Shown: positions 18,299-25,401 of the stretch, piece by piece
Numbering within the stretch: position 1 is the first letter of the stretch
How the letters are laid out: the number at the start of each line of letters is the position of its first letter
NCBI RefSeq assembly: GCF_005406125.1
Contig: NZ_BIXZ01000001.1
Location: forward strand, 1,116,001-1,180,000
Length of the DNA stretch: 64,000 nucleotides
Source: Haloarcula mannanilytica
GTDB taxonomy: Archaea > Halobacteriota > Halobacteria > Halobacteriales > Haloarculaceae
Direction: 5' to 3'
Position numbers and translations under genes: made by a program
The notes under the pieces: model-generated
Seen by the model: the letters and a program-made list of their open reading frames with translations, nothing else
The model's database searches: none
Told to the model about the DNA's origin: nothing

Positions 18299-19177
18299 CT
18301 ACAGTTTATCGGCGGCCTGGGCCTGCTCGGCCCGTCGGTCCGCCTGTTCGAGGCGCTTCCGGGCAGCGTTCGTCAGTGGGTCGTCGAGGTCGTCGCTGGC
18401 GTCCTCGATTCTGGTTGCGGCGCGCTGAAGTCGGTCGGCGACGGCCTGGAGTTGCTTGTCGGCGTTCCCGCGGTCCCCGGCTTCGGCGCGTTCCGTCGCC
18501 CGTCTCGCGGCTTCGACGACGGCGGCGAGTGCCCGTTCGAGGCCCTGGACAGCGTTCCCGGAGCCACCGCCGCTGTTGCCGTTCCCAGTGTCGTCATCGT
18601 CGCCATCAGTGTCTCCATCGTCGCCGTCGTCGTCCAGCTGTTCGGCCACCGACTCCCGGGTTTCCTCGGCAATATCGACGAGGAACGAGGCGAGTGAGGC
18701 CTTGCCGGTTCGGGGTTCGTCGATTTGGGCGGCGACATCCGCGGACGGGTCCGGATTCACCCGGAACGCACCGACCTCGTCGTCGCTGTCCCGGACTTCC
18801 GTCGTGTACGCGCCGCCGCCGTGGACGTAGACGGCGTCGGGTTCCGAGAGCGGGGCGTCGTACAGCCGGCCAGCAAAGTCGTCCTCCACAGCGAGGTCGG
18901 TGAGATCGCTGTCGGCTCCGGACGGATCGACTTCGAGGCGAGTGGCGTTCTCCTGAGCGACGAGTGGAACCTCACCGTCGACGCCCGCTCTGGTCGGCCC
19001 GTCGGCTGTCTCCGCGTCGGACACAGACACCGTTTCGCTGTGTGGCGCGACGCCGGCCCCGTTGACGGTGAATCGGTGCTCGCCCGCGGGCACGTCCTGA
19101 ATAACTGACAGTCCCGAAAAGGTCGGGACGGCCTCGGGATCGCTCTCCAGCAGGGCGACAGATTCGACGGACGTGTC
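18299..19177 (-). pseudogene. 3' part of a lipoprotein gene after an in-frame TAG
   Basis: The reading frame of the upstream lipoprotein gene continues without a break after its TAG at 19178-19180 for 292 further codons to a stop at 18299. The first residues are DTSVESVALLESDPEAVPT, and all codons look haloarchaeal (acidic, high GC3). The region contains a beta-rich stretch, a low-complexity DDDGDDGDTDGDDDD hinge and a C-terminal coiled coil rich in Ala, Arg and Glu. The first possible internal start is GTG at 19093. This part is translated only if that GTG is used or the stop is read through. Otherwise it is the dead 3' half of a gene of about 707 codons. Confidence 0.7.
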
Positions 19178-20422
19178 CTAGGTCGTCAGTCCCTCGTCTT
19201 CGGGCGCGTCGTCGTTCGAAACGGCTTCCGAGAGGCTGGCGACGAGGGTCCGTATCTCCGCCGGCTCGCCGATGGCGTCGTAGCGCTCGGCCAGTGCCGC
19301 GCGGTGGTTCGGCTCAGAGATGTCCGCGGCGGGGTTCTCGTACCGCGGCTGGTTCCAGGGCGCGCCCGTCGTGGTGATGTGGCCCGAGACAGCGTCCTCG
19401 GCGAACTCTGGCACGGCGAACTCGAAGCTCAACTGCGGCCCGGTGAAATCGGCGATGTGCTCCAGTTCGCTGCTCGGCACGAGGTCGTATTCGATATCCG
19501 GGTCAGCCTCACCTCGGTCGGTGTGCTGGAAGACCAGCCCCGTCTCTCTCGTCGGCAGATCTGTCGGCGGTTGGGTGAGGCTGTCGAACGAGCGGACGGT
19601 GAGCGATTCCGAAACGAGGTCCTCGCGGCTGACCGACGGGAGCCGCTCGTGTTCGTACAGCGGCGCGCCCTCGTACTCCGGGACGAGGTAGGGGAGCCGG
19701 GAGCCCTCGTCGCGCGGGAGCCCGTAGGCGACGGGGATCTCGGCGAGGTCCTCGATAGTCTCGACGGCGCTGTTCGTGATGTCCGCGAACCGGTCGCCCT
19801 CCGGCAGCCGGGTGAATCGGTCGCGGACATCGTTCACCGAGAGTGCGCTGGAGTGCGAGCCCAGTTCCGAGAGGATGCGCGGGACCATCTCCGGGTCGGG
19901 GTCCAGAAACTCGTTGTTGGGGACCTTCCGGGAGTGAGAACTGGCGACATACAACTGCGGATCCTCGGTCTCGGTGTCGACGAACACGTGCAGGACCTCC
20001 CAGTCGTGCCAGTGGAAGTTCGTCGTGAACTGATCGAACGCCGAGTAGAACCAGAACTGGACGACCGCAAGCGGCGAGTTCTCGTACTCGACAGCGTTGT
20101 AGAACGCCGTCGGGTCTGGCGGCTCGCCGTCGGTCATCCGCTCGTGGTACCCGTTGAAGGCGTCGAACCCGTCGACGATGGTCTCGCCGTCCTGCTCGCT
20201 AGTGTAAGGTCGTGGGTCCGTCGGAAACCACGGCTCTGCCTGGTCGAAATACAGCGTCGGTGCGAACCTGCGTGCGAGTTCCGCGGCCCGCTCGTTGTCT
20301 ACCGGTGTCGCTACGTCATCGCTCCCGCCTTCGAACGCCGAACAGCCGGCGACAGACGCGAAACCGACCCCGGCGACGGACTGCAGGACCGCGCGGCGAG
20401 AGAGTCGCTCGCTGTCGCTCAT
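19178..20422 (-). CDS. Tat-exported lipoprotein, probably truncated by TAG
   Basis: 414 residues with a Tat signal (LSRRAVLQSVAGVGF) and lipobox (VAGC, Cys about 28). The mature part contains FAPTLYFDQAEPWFPTDPRPY and FYSAFDQFTTNFHWHDWEVLHVFVD, a His/Trp-rich core seen in secreted haloarchaeal proteins of unknown function. The ORF ends at TAG 19178-19180, but the same frame stays open for about 290 codons beyond it. The protein therefore probably once carried a C-terminal beta/coiled-coil extension. Confidence 0.75.
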   Translation of the reverse strand: MSDSERLSRRAVLQSVAGVGFASVAGCSAFEGGSDDVATPVDNERAAELARRFAPTLYFDQAEPWFPTDPRPYTSEQDGETIVDGFDAFNGYHERMTDGEPPDPTAFYNAVEYENSPLAVVQFWFYSAFDQFTTNFHWHDWEVLHVFVDTETEDPQLYVASSHSRKVPNNEFLDPDPEMVPRILSELGSHSSALSVNDVRDRFTRLPEGDRFADITNSAVETIEDLAEIPVAYGLPRDEGSRLPYLVPEYEGAPLYEHERLPSVSREDLVSESLTVRSFDSLTQPPTDLPTRETGLVFQHTDRGEADPDIEYDLVPSSELEHIADFTGPQLSFEFAVPEFAEDAVSGHITTTGAPWNQPRYENPAADISEPNHRAALAERYDAIGEPAEIRTLVASLSEAVSNDDAPEDEGLTT

Positions 20423-20540
20423 CGGTCCCCCTGTCGATGTCGTGTCAATCGTCTAAAACTCCGACGATCGCAGGTTTCCGAGCCCAATAATCCCATACGC
20501 CTTTCAGCGAATCGCAGGGGAAAACCCTTCTGGCAGGGGA

Positions 20541-21137
20541 TCAGTACTGCTTGAATCCGGCCGTATCGAGGTAGTTGTGCGCGACCGTGATAGCGTGATC
20601 CGCATGGAGGGACTTCGGTCCCAGCGAAACACGCTTTTCCACATGGTCGGCTAAGAACGCCGCTTCCTCGTCCCGAAAGTCGCGGTGGTCCGAAAGGACG
20701 AACACCGGGTCCGACGGTGGGGCAACGTCGACGACGGGGTCGCCGTCTTCGTGTAACTGGACGACGGTTCCGCGACGGGCCACGTCGTCGAGCGTCCCCT
20801 CGAACCCCCGCCTCGTGAGCGACACGCCGGGCGATGTTTCGACCGGCATGTGTCCGATGGCCTCTTCGCGCTCTTCGAGGGCCTTCCGTATCAGCGCCGC
20901 TGTGGACCGCTCATCGGGATTCAGCCGGCGGAGGTCGCTTCCTTCGAACGTGACGGTGTACTCGTCCGAGAGAATCAGGTGGACCCGCACGTCCTCGCGG
21001 ATGGCGTGGCTCAGGAAGAACGCGCTGGTGACACACCGACAGAGCACATCGAGCCGGCCGGCAGCGCCGGCCAGGTCGTCGAGGGAGAACTCCGGCGTCG
21101 TCGGGGCGTCGTGGCCGATGATGACGAACTGGCGCAT
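20541..21137 (-). CDS. trmY: tRNA (pseudouridine(54)-N(1))-methyltransferase
   Basis: SPOUT-family methyltransferase that makes N1-methylpseudouridine at tRNA position 54, which replaces the bacterial ribothymidine in many archaea. 198 residues. It begins with [14 protein letters not shown], and the SAM-binding knot at the C-terminus reads [10 protein letters not shown]...[14 protein letters not shown]. It matches the known haloarchaeal TrmY in length and motifs. Confidence 0.92.
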   Translation of the reverse strand: MRQFVIIGHDAPTTPEFSLDDLAGAAGRLDVLCRCVTSAFFLSHAIREDVRVHLILSDEYTVTFEGSDLRRLNPDERSTAALIRKALEEREEAIGHMPVETSPGVSLTRRGFEGTLDDVARRGTVVQLHEDGDPVVDVAPPSDPVFVLSDHRDFRDEEAAFLADHVEKRVSLGPKSLHADHAITVAHNYLDTAGFKQY

Positions 21138-21227
21138 ACAGGTTCGAAGCCGGTCGGCGACTTACGTGCATCGACAGCGCGTGACGGCGACACTCGAAGG
21201 GTAACGACCGGCCGCTACGGCGACGAG

Positions 21228-21446
21228 ATGCGCTCGGCCGACGCGACGTTCACGCTGGCGCGCGCTGACAGCGCGGACGAGGAGGTTATCGCCGAACAGG
21301 TGATGGCGAGCGGCAGGTTCGCCGCATACAATGGCGAGTTTCGTAACGCCTACCCATTCCTGTCTGGCAACGTGCATCGCGTTGTCATCGAGACCGGCGA
21401 ACGGACCGTGGACGGCGTGCTCGGGGACGATACGAACAGTCGGTGA
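21228..21446 (+). CDS. Hypothetical protein (72 aa)
   Basis: 72 residues, acidic at the N-terminus (RSADATFTLARADSADEEVIAEQVM). No motif is recognised; the composition fits a genuine small haloarchaeal protein. It is the last chromosomal gene before the integrated element. Confidence 0.45.
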   Translation: MRSADATFTLARADSADEEVIAEQVMASGRFAAYNGEFRNAYPFLSGNVHRVVIETGERTVDGVLGDDTNSR

Positions 21447-21511
21447 TTCCGGTTCCGCGGGCAGGCTGCGAAGTCACTCGGAGCCGGAACGACGACTGCT
21501 ATTCGAGAGGG

Positions 21512-21533
21512 GGAGAGGGTCTCGGTACTCTCC
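21512..21533. terminator. Hairpin before the attachment site
   Basis: GGAGAG (21512-21517) and CTCTCC (21528-21533) form a six-bp stem with a ten-base loop just outside the left attachment site. It could terminate transcription from either side, but no T-run follows. Confidence 0.3.
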
Positions 21534-21551
21534 AGAAGCGAAGTTGAAAAA

Positions 21552-21574
21552 TGGGCCGGCGCGATTCGGATTGT
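21552..21574 (+). repeat. Left attachment site (attL), displaced tRNA-Pro 3' end
   Basis: TGGGCCGGCGCGA is identical to the first 13 bases of the tRNA-Pro 3' end at 58701. The next bases, TTCGGATTG, match ATTCGAATCG of the T-arm with one gap and two substitutions. The copy cannot fold as a complete tRNA, so it is the displaced 3' end of the target gene, which has since decayed. Confidence 0.82.
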
Positions 21575-21628
21575 TCGCTGTTTTGCGGGTGCTGTGCTGG
21601 GTGATTCGTGGGTTTTCGAGAGTGGGTG

Positions 21629-22705
21629 TTACTGATCATCGGTAGGGGTGAAATCAAGCTGGTTGACGAGCTGTCGGCGGCGGTCTTCCATGCGTTCGCG
21701 CTGGCGTCGCCGCCGCTCCTCGGGGGAGGCCTTGTCGTAGTGTTCCTCGATGGTCTTGCGCGTCGCGTTGACGCGTTCCGCGACATCCTGCGGGGGCCAG
21801 CCGAGGTTCAACAGCCACGTGATCGTGCCCGTCCGGATCTGGTGCGGTGACCGACTGGACGGGCACTTGCTTGCGTGGGCGCGGTCCCGCCACTCGCACG
21901 TCGCGATCTCCTTCCCGTGAGGACAAGCGTTGTACGTGCAGGGGAGCGTCGCCAGATAGCTCCAGATACGGACAGTATTGCTGCTCGGCCGTCCCCTAAG
22001 ACTCGTCAGGAGCGGCTGGCGGCCGTTGTCATCACGGGTGTCATGGCGGTTCTCGTTGATGTACGTCTGGAGGGCATCGACAGTCTCAGGTGGCAAGCCG
22101 ACTGGCCGCTCACCGCGGCGCTTGTTTTTCAGCGGTGTGCCGCTATCAGGTCGGTGCCGGAAGGAAACGTACGGGTTCTCGTCCAAGTGGACATCCCGGA
22201 TGTCGAGACCGCGAATCCCACCCTGTCGAGCACCGGTGAACCACGCCAGTTCCAGAAACGCGTGCTGGCGGGTCCCGTAATCTTGCTCCGACTGCCGATA
22301 GTGTGTTAGGAGAAGTTTGGCGTCGTCAGCGTGGAGCTTCTTGTTGCTTGAGCGCTCCTCGGCATCGATATCGGGGATGCGAACGCTCTCGGCGAAGCCG
22401 TCCTCAACGGCTCCGATATCCTCCAGAAACTCGAAGAACATCTTCAGCGTCCACATCTCACCTTCGAGGGTGACTGGAGCGACCTTCGCGCTCCGCAACT
22501 CGTAGTACTCGTCGATATCGTACCTCCGAAGGTCGCTGACCCGCGTGATGCCGATTCCCTCACACCATTCGACGAAGAGCTTGAGCCGGTATTCCCAGCC
22601 GTGAACACTCTTCTCGGTCGAATCCGACTGGCGTCGTCGGAGATATCGCTCCTTTGCGTCACGCGGTGAGAGGTCCTCGGGGTTGGGGCGACGGCGACCG
22701 CTCAC
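21629..22705 (-). CDS. int: Tyrosine site-specific integrase
   Basis: 358 residues. The N-terminal SAM-like core-binding domain (about 15-115, KSVHGWEYRLKLFVEWC) is followed by a catalytic domain with Arg160 (FTGARQGGIRGLD), His288 and Arg291 (SPHQIRTG) and nucleophile Tyr323 (EEHYDK). A cysteine-rich insert (CTYNACPHGKEIATCEW, about 256-272) typical of haloarchaeal integrases may bind zinc. The gene ends 55-80 bp from attL, as expected for the enzyme that integrated the element into tRNA-Pro. Confidence 0.93.
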   Translation of the reverse strand: MSGRRRPNPEDLSPRDAKERYLRRRQSDSTEKSVHGWEYRLKLFVEWCEGIGITRVSDLRRYDIDEYYELRSAKVAPVTLEGEMWTLKMFFEFLEDIGAVEDGFAESVRIPDIDAEERSSNKKLHADDAKLLLTHYRQSEQDYGTRQHAFLELAWFTGARQGGIRGLDIRDVHLDENPYVSFRHRPDSGTPLKNKRRGERPVGLPPETVDALQTYINENRHDTRDDNGRQPLLTSLRGRPSSNTVRIWSYLATLPCTYNACPHGKEIATCEWRDRAHASKCPSSRSPHQIRTGTITWLLNLGWPPQDVAERVNATRKTIEEHYDKASPEERRRRQRERMEDRRRQLVNQLDFTPTDDQ

Positions 22706-22829
22706 GCCGATCCACCTCTGGTCGATACGCCGAAACTACCAAATCCGTGGTCTGTGTGCGTTTGCATGGGTCTCTGTTGATGACAGCGGGCGCGGCCAGG
22801 GTTCCAAGCTAGACGCGCCCACTGTCGAA

Positions 22830-22900
22830 TGACCCCTCGGGAATCGAACCCGAGTTCCACCAGTGAGTCAGAACCGCCGAGTTGCTACTGTCCGCTGTCA
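22830..22900 (-). other. tRNA-like remnant upstream of the integrase
   Basis: On the minus strand a perfect T-arm (TCGGG-TTCGATT-CCCGA) is followed by GGGGTCA. About 45 bases earlier TGACAGC could pair with four of those seven bases, giving a tRNA-sized 71-base span. The D-arm and anticodon arm do not fold. It does not match the tRNA-Pro used as target, so it is a decayed tRNA gene or tRNA 3' fragment carried by the element, perhaps from an earlier integration site. Confidence 0.4.
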
Positions 22901-23107
22901 GGCTTTTTCCGGCTCGTACCGAACCGAGTCCGAACCGTCGCCACCACGATGCGACCGCGCCTCTCGGACCTCCGCACCGTCTCGAATCATCTCCTCACAG
23001 AACGGACAGGTGCGCGGCTGGTCGACATCGTCCGGCGTGAATACGCGAGCGTACTGGTCGGTGACCATCGACCCACAGCCCTGGCAGGTCGGCATCTCAG
23101 TCGTCAC
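22898..23107 (-). CDS. Zinc-ribbon protein (69 aa)
   Basis: 69 residues with two CxxC pairs: TCQGCGSMVTDQYARVF and TCPFCEEMI. This is a common haloarchaeal small zinc-ribbon type of unknown role, frequent on plasmids and proviruses. It overlaps the next gene upstream by 11 bases, so it is the last gene of a three-gene minus-strand operon. Confidence 0.65.
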   Translation of the reverse strand: MTTEMPTCQGCGSMVTDQYARVFTPDDVDQPRTCPFCEEMIRDGAEVREARSHRGGDGSDSVRYEPEKA

Positions 23108-23993
23108 CTCCGTAGCGACGCCGGAGGCGGTCGAGTTCGTCCATTAGCTCCGACGTTTCCGAGAGCGACAGTCCGGACACCTCCGCCAGCAGCCGCTCGG
23201 CCGGGTCGCGCTTCGTCCGGCCGTCCTTCAGCTGGTCCACAGCATCGAACAGCGACTCGATATCTCGCTTCGCCACGCCCGAGTTTCGCCCGTAAATGAG
23301 ATCTCGTGCGTCGTCATCTGAGAGACCAGTCTCCCGGAGTCGTTCAAGATCAGCAGTCATATCGGTGACCGTCTCGGCAGCCTCGGCCAGCGACTCCAGG
23401 CGGGCGATGAACTCGTCGGCATCCATCGTCGTCAGGTCCTCGACGACGATCTCGTCGGGCCGGTCGTCGGCATCCTCGACGAAGAGGCGATCCAGAGGTG
23501 TCTGGTCTTGCCCACCGTCGGTGACGAGATGCTCGTCACCATCGCGCTGGTCGTCGGCCGGATCGTAGACCGTCGTCACCTGCTCCATATCCGGAGCTCG
23601 GAACAGTTGGTTCGTCCCGTCGGTGTGGTAGAAGTGGCTGAACTCGGCATCGCAGTTAGGGCAGATGACGACCTCCCGGTTCTGGTACTGCAGGTCGCCA
23701 CCGCAGTCAGGACAGGTGACAAACGAGCCGTCGGCGTAGTGCTTGGTCTCTGTGGCTGTCGGTGTGCCGCCGTCCGTGACGATCTCCGCAAAGCGCTCGC
23801 TACAGCACCGAAGCGCGGGGCCACGCGACCGATACCGCGCGCCACAGACGCAATAGTGCCAGCGGTCGTCGTCACGTCCGCGAAGTCGCGCCGCGGCGTC
23901 GGCCCAGGACTCGCCGTCGGCGACGCCGATGTCCTCAATGTCGCGCAGTCCGATGCTGTCGGTTCGCTCGTCGCTGTCGGTAGTTTCACTCAT
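23097..23993 (-). CDS. Multi-zinc-ribbon protein (298 aa)
   Basis: Residues 45-70 hold YCVCGARYRSRGPALRCC, and residues 90-115 hold TCPDCGGDLQYQNREVVICPNC, so there are at least two zinc modules. The C-terminal half is acidic and helical (FIARLESLAEAAETVTDM, LLAEVSGLSLSETSELM) and may mediate self-association. No enzymatic motif is seen. It overlaps both neighbours by a few bases. A regulatory or nucleic-acid-binding role is inferred. Confidence 0.6.
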   Translation of the reverse strand: MSETTDSDERTDSIGLRDIEDIGVADGESWADAAARLRGRDDDRWHYCVCGARYRSRGPALRCCSERFAEIVTDGGTPTATETKHYADGSFVTCPDCGGDLQYQNREVVICPNCDAEFSHFYHTDGTNQLFRAPDMEQVTTVYDPADDQRDGDEHLVTDGGQDQTPLDRLFVEDADDRPDEIVVEDLTTMDADEFIARLESLAEAAETVTDMTADLERLRETGLSDDDARDLIYGRNSGVAKRDIESLFDAVDQLKDGRTKRDPAERLLAEVSGLSLSETSELMDELDRLRRRYGGDD

Positions 23994-24316
23994 GCTTGCT
24001 CCAAAACGCGTTCAGTCGTCAATGCGGCCGCGCTGTGGCCACAGGGGTCGATGGTCGTCCGGTCGTCCGCGGCGAGCCCATCGACGGGCGTGCCACAAAA
24101 TGGACAGGAAACGTTTACTTTCCAGTTAGTAGCCTGTTCGTAACCGGTTAAATCGTGCGGGAGGCTTTTGTCGCCCCCGCGTGTTGCGTTTATCACGGTT
24201 GCTCCTGCAACCGACGCGACGCCCGTGCTGGTGACACGGCGTCGCACTCCGTTTTCCGGAGCGCTACAACCCTGAAGGAGCGTCGCGTCGACTGTAGTGT
24301 CCAAATGATTTCCCAT
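23990..24316 (-). CDS. Small zinc-finger protein (108 aa)
   Basis: 108 residues. Only the C-terminal half has a recognisable motif: VSCPFCGTPVDGLAADDRTTIDPCGH, here described by Cys-x2-Cys and a later Cys-x-His. The N-terminal part (TTVDATLLQGCSAPENG) is less haloarchaeal in composition, so the real start may be further downstream. It overlaps the next gene (ATGA) and is divergent from the winged-helix gene at 24350. Confidence 0.5.
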   Translation of the reverse strand: MGNHLDTTVDATLLQGCSAPENGVRRRVTSTGVASVAGATVINATRGGDKSLPHDLTGYEQATNWKVNVSCPFCGTPVDGLAADDRTTIDPCGHSAAALTTERVLEQA

Positions 24317-24349
24317 AGCTATTAGGCTTTGGGGTAATGATTGTACAGT

Positions 24350-24706
24350 ATGTCTAGATTTATGGACAATTTGAGAAATTCCGAAGAGGGTTTTAGATGG
24401 CTCTTCGGGGATAGGCCTATGCCTCGGCACCGAGCAAATTGGATGACAGGAAGCGATGATGCTATCCTGGAATTTTTGAACGACACCGGTGCCGGTCACA
24501 ACTACCAAGGAATCGCGAACAATTTCGAGGATAGAGGAATCGAGATCTCGTATAAAACTATCACTCGAAGGTTGCCAAAGCTTAAAGAGGCAAATCTCGT
24601 GAGGATTCTTCCCGGAAAAGGGAAGTACTACGCTATTACTGAACGCGGCGAAGCGTATCTCGAAGGGGAAGCCGATCTTCGTGACGAGCCGGACCCAAGC
24701 CAATAA
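24350..24706 (+). CDS. Winged-helix transcriptional regulator
   Basis: 118 residues. DDAILEFLNDTGAGHNYQGIANNF and ISYKTITRRLPKLKEANLV form a winged helix like PhiH1-type and other haloarchaeal virus/plasmid repressors, ending with YYAITERGEAYLEGE. Base composition is clearly more AT-rich than the neighbouring genes. It is divergent from the zinc-finger operon and probably controls it. ATG at 24350 is chosen over TTG at 24341. Confidence 0.68.
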   Translation: MSRFMDNLRNSEEGFRWLFGDRPMPRHRANWMTGSDDAILEFLNDTGAGHNYQGIANNFEDRGIEISYKTITRRLPKLKEANLVRILPGKGKYYAITERGEAYLEGEADLRDEPDPSQ

Positions 24707-24834
24707 GTAGTCTTTATCAACCAAGCATTCAGACCGGCGAATGGGAGTTCGGTCGTTATCATCACCCCCTAACCCCATTACGACCGATTCCCACTTCCCC
24801 CATCTCCGTTCATCGTTTCTCAGCCGAACGTTTA

Positions 24835-24850
24835 TGCCGCTGATACGGCA
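24835..24850 (+). promoter_or_regulatory. Palindromic operator before hicBA
   Basis: TGCCG (24835-24839) and CGGCA (24846-24850) form an inverted repeat directly before the hicB start at 24863. Antitoxins of this family autorepress by binding such palindromes, so this is a likely HicB operator. The binding role is inferred from position and symmetry. Confidence 0.5.
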
Positions 24851-24862
24851 AATACGACTATA

Positions 24863-25132
24863 ATGGCCAGTTCGACGCGTGACGGAGATGTCCACGAGGA
24901 CGAGATCCGAATGTGGCCCGAGGGCGATGGCTGGGTCATCACCCACATCGAAACCGGCGTCACCACGCAGGGCGAGACCCGTCAGGAGGCCCTGGAGATG
25001 CTCGACGAAGCGGTCGCACTCCACAGGGGCGAGATCGGTCACGAGCCGACTGACGAGGAACTCCGAGAGATGGGTATTGACCCCGAGGATAACACCACCG
25101 GAGACGGTGAACTCCCCGACTTCATGCAGTAA
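24863..25132 (+). CDS. hicB: HicB-family antitoxin
   Basis: 89 residues with the partial RNase H fold of HicB: EIRMWPEGDGWVITHIETGVTTQGETRQEALEMLDEAV, then an acidic tail. It neutralises the HicA mRNA interferase and represses the operon. It precedes the toxin gene (ATG immediately after its TAA), the hicBA order. A palindrome precedes the start. Confidence 0.83.
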   Translation: MASSTRDGDVHEDEIRMWPEGDGWVITHIETGVTTQGETRQEALEMLDEAVALHRGEIGHEPTDEELREMGIDPEDNTTGDGELPDFMQ

Positions 25133-25384
25133 ATGGGGCGGCGTACGTTTTCCGGCAAAGAGGTCGTGAAGGTTCTCGTGAACGTCGGGGATTTCGAGTG
25201 GCGACGGACGACTGGCGATCACGCTCAACTCTACTACGAGCACCCGACCAACGAGGACGACCGCCGGCAGGTTACGGTCCCACTCCACGACGAACTCCGA
25301 ACGGGAACGCTTCGGAACATCGCCGACAGCGCCGGCGCGAACGACTTCGACGCCTTCTGTGAGTGGATCGACCGCAACGCGTAG
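25133..25384 (+). CDS. hicA: HicA-family mRNA interferase toxin
   Basis: 83 residues with a double-stranded RNA-binding-like fold. TFSGKEVVKVLVNVGDFEWRR leads to TTGDHAQLYY, with catalytic His30 in the GDH that replaces the common GSH. The C-terminus HDELRTGTLRNIADSAG is typical of HicA. It cleaves mRNA when free of HicB and so stabilises the element in the host. It starts at the base after the hicB stop. Confidence 0.85.
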   Translation: MGRRTFSGKEVVKVLVNVGDFEWRRTTGDHAQLYYEHPTNEDDRRQVTVPLHDELRTGTLRNIADSAGANDFDAFCEWIDRNA

Positions 25385-25401
25385 AGTCAGTGCCTCCATC
25401 C

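Noticed and set aside
18299-20422. Pyrrolysine or other TAG decoding
   Set aside because: No pyrrolysine genes are known for haloarchaea and none is in the window; mutation or error is simpler.
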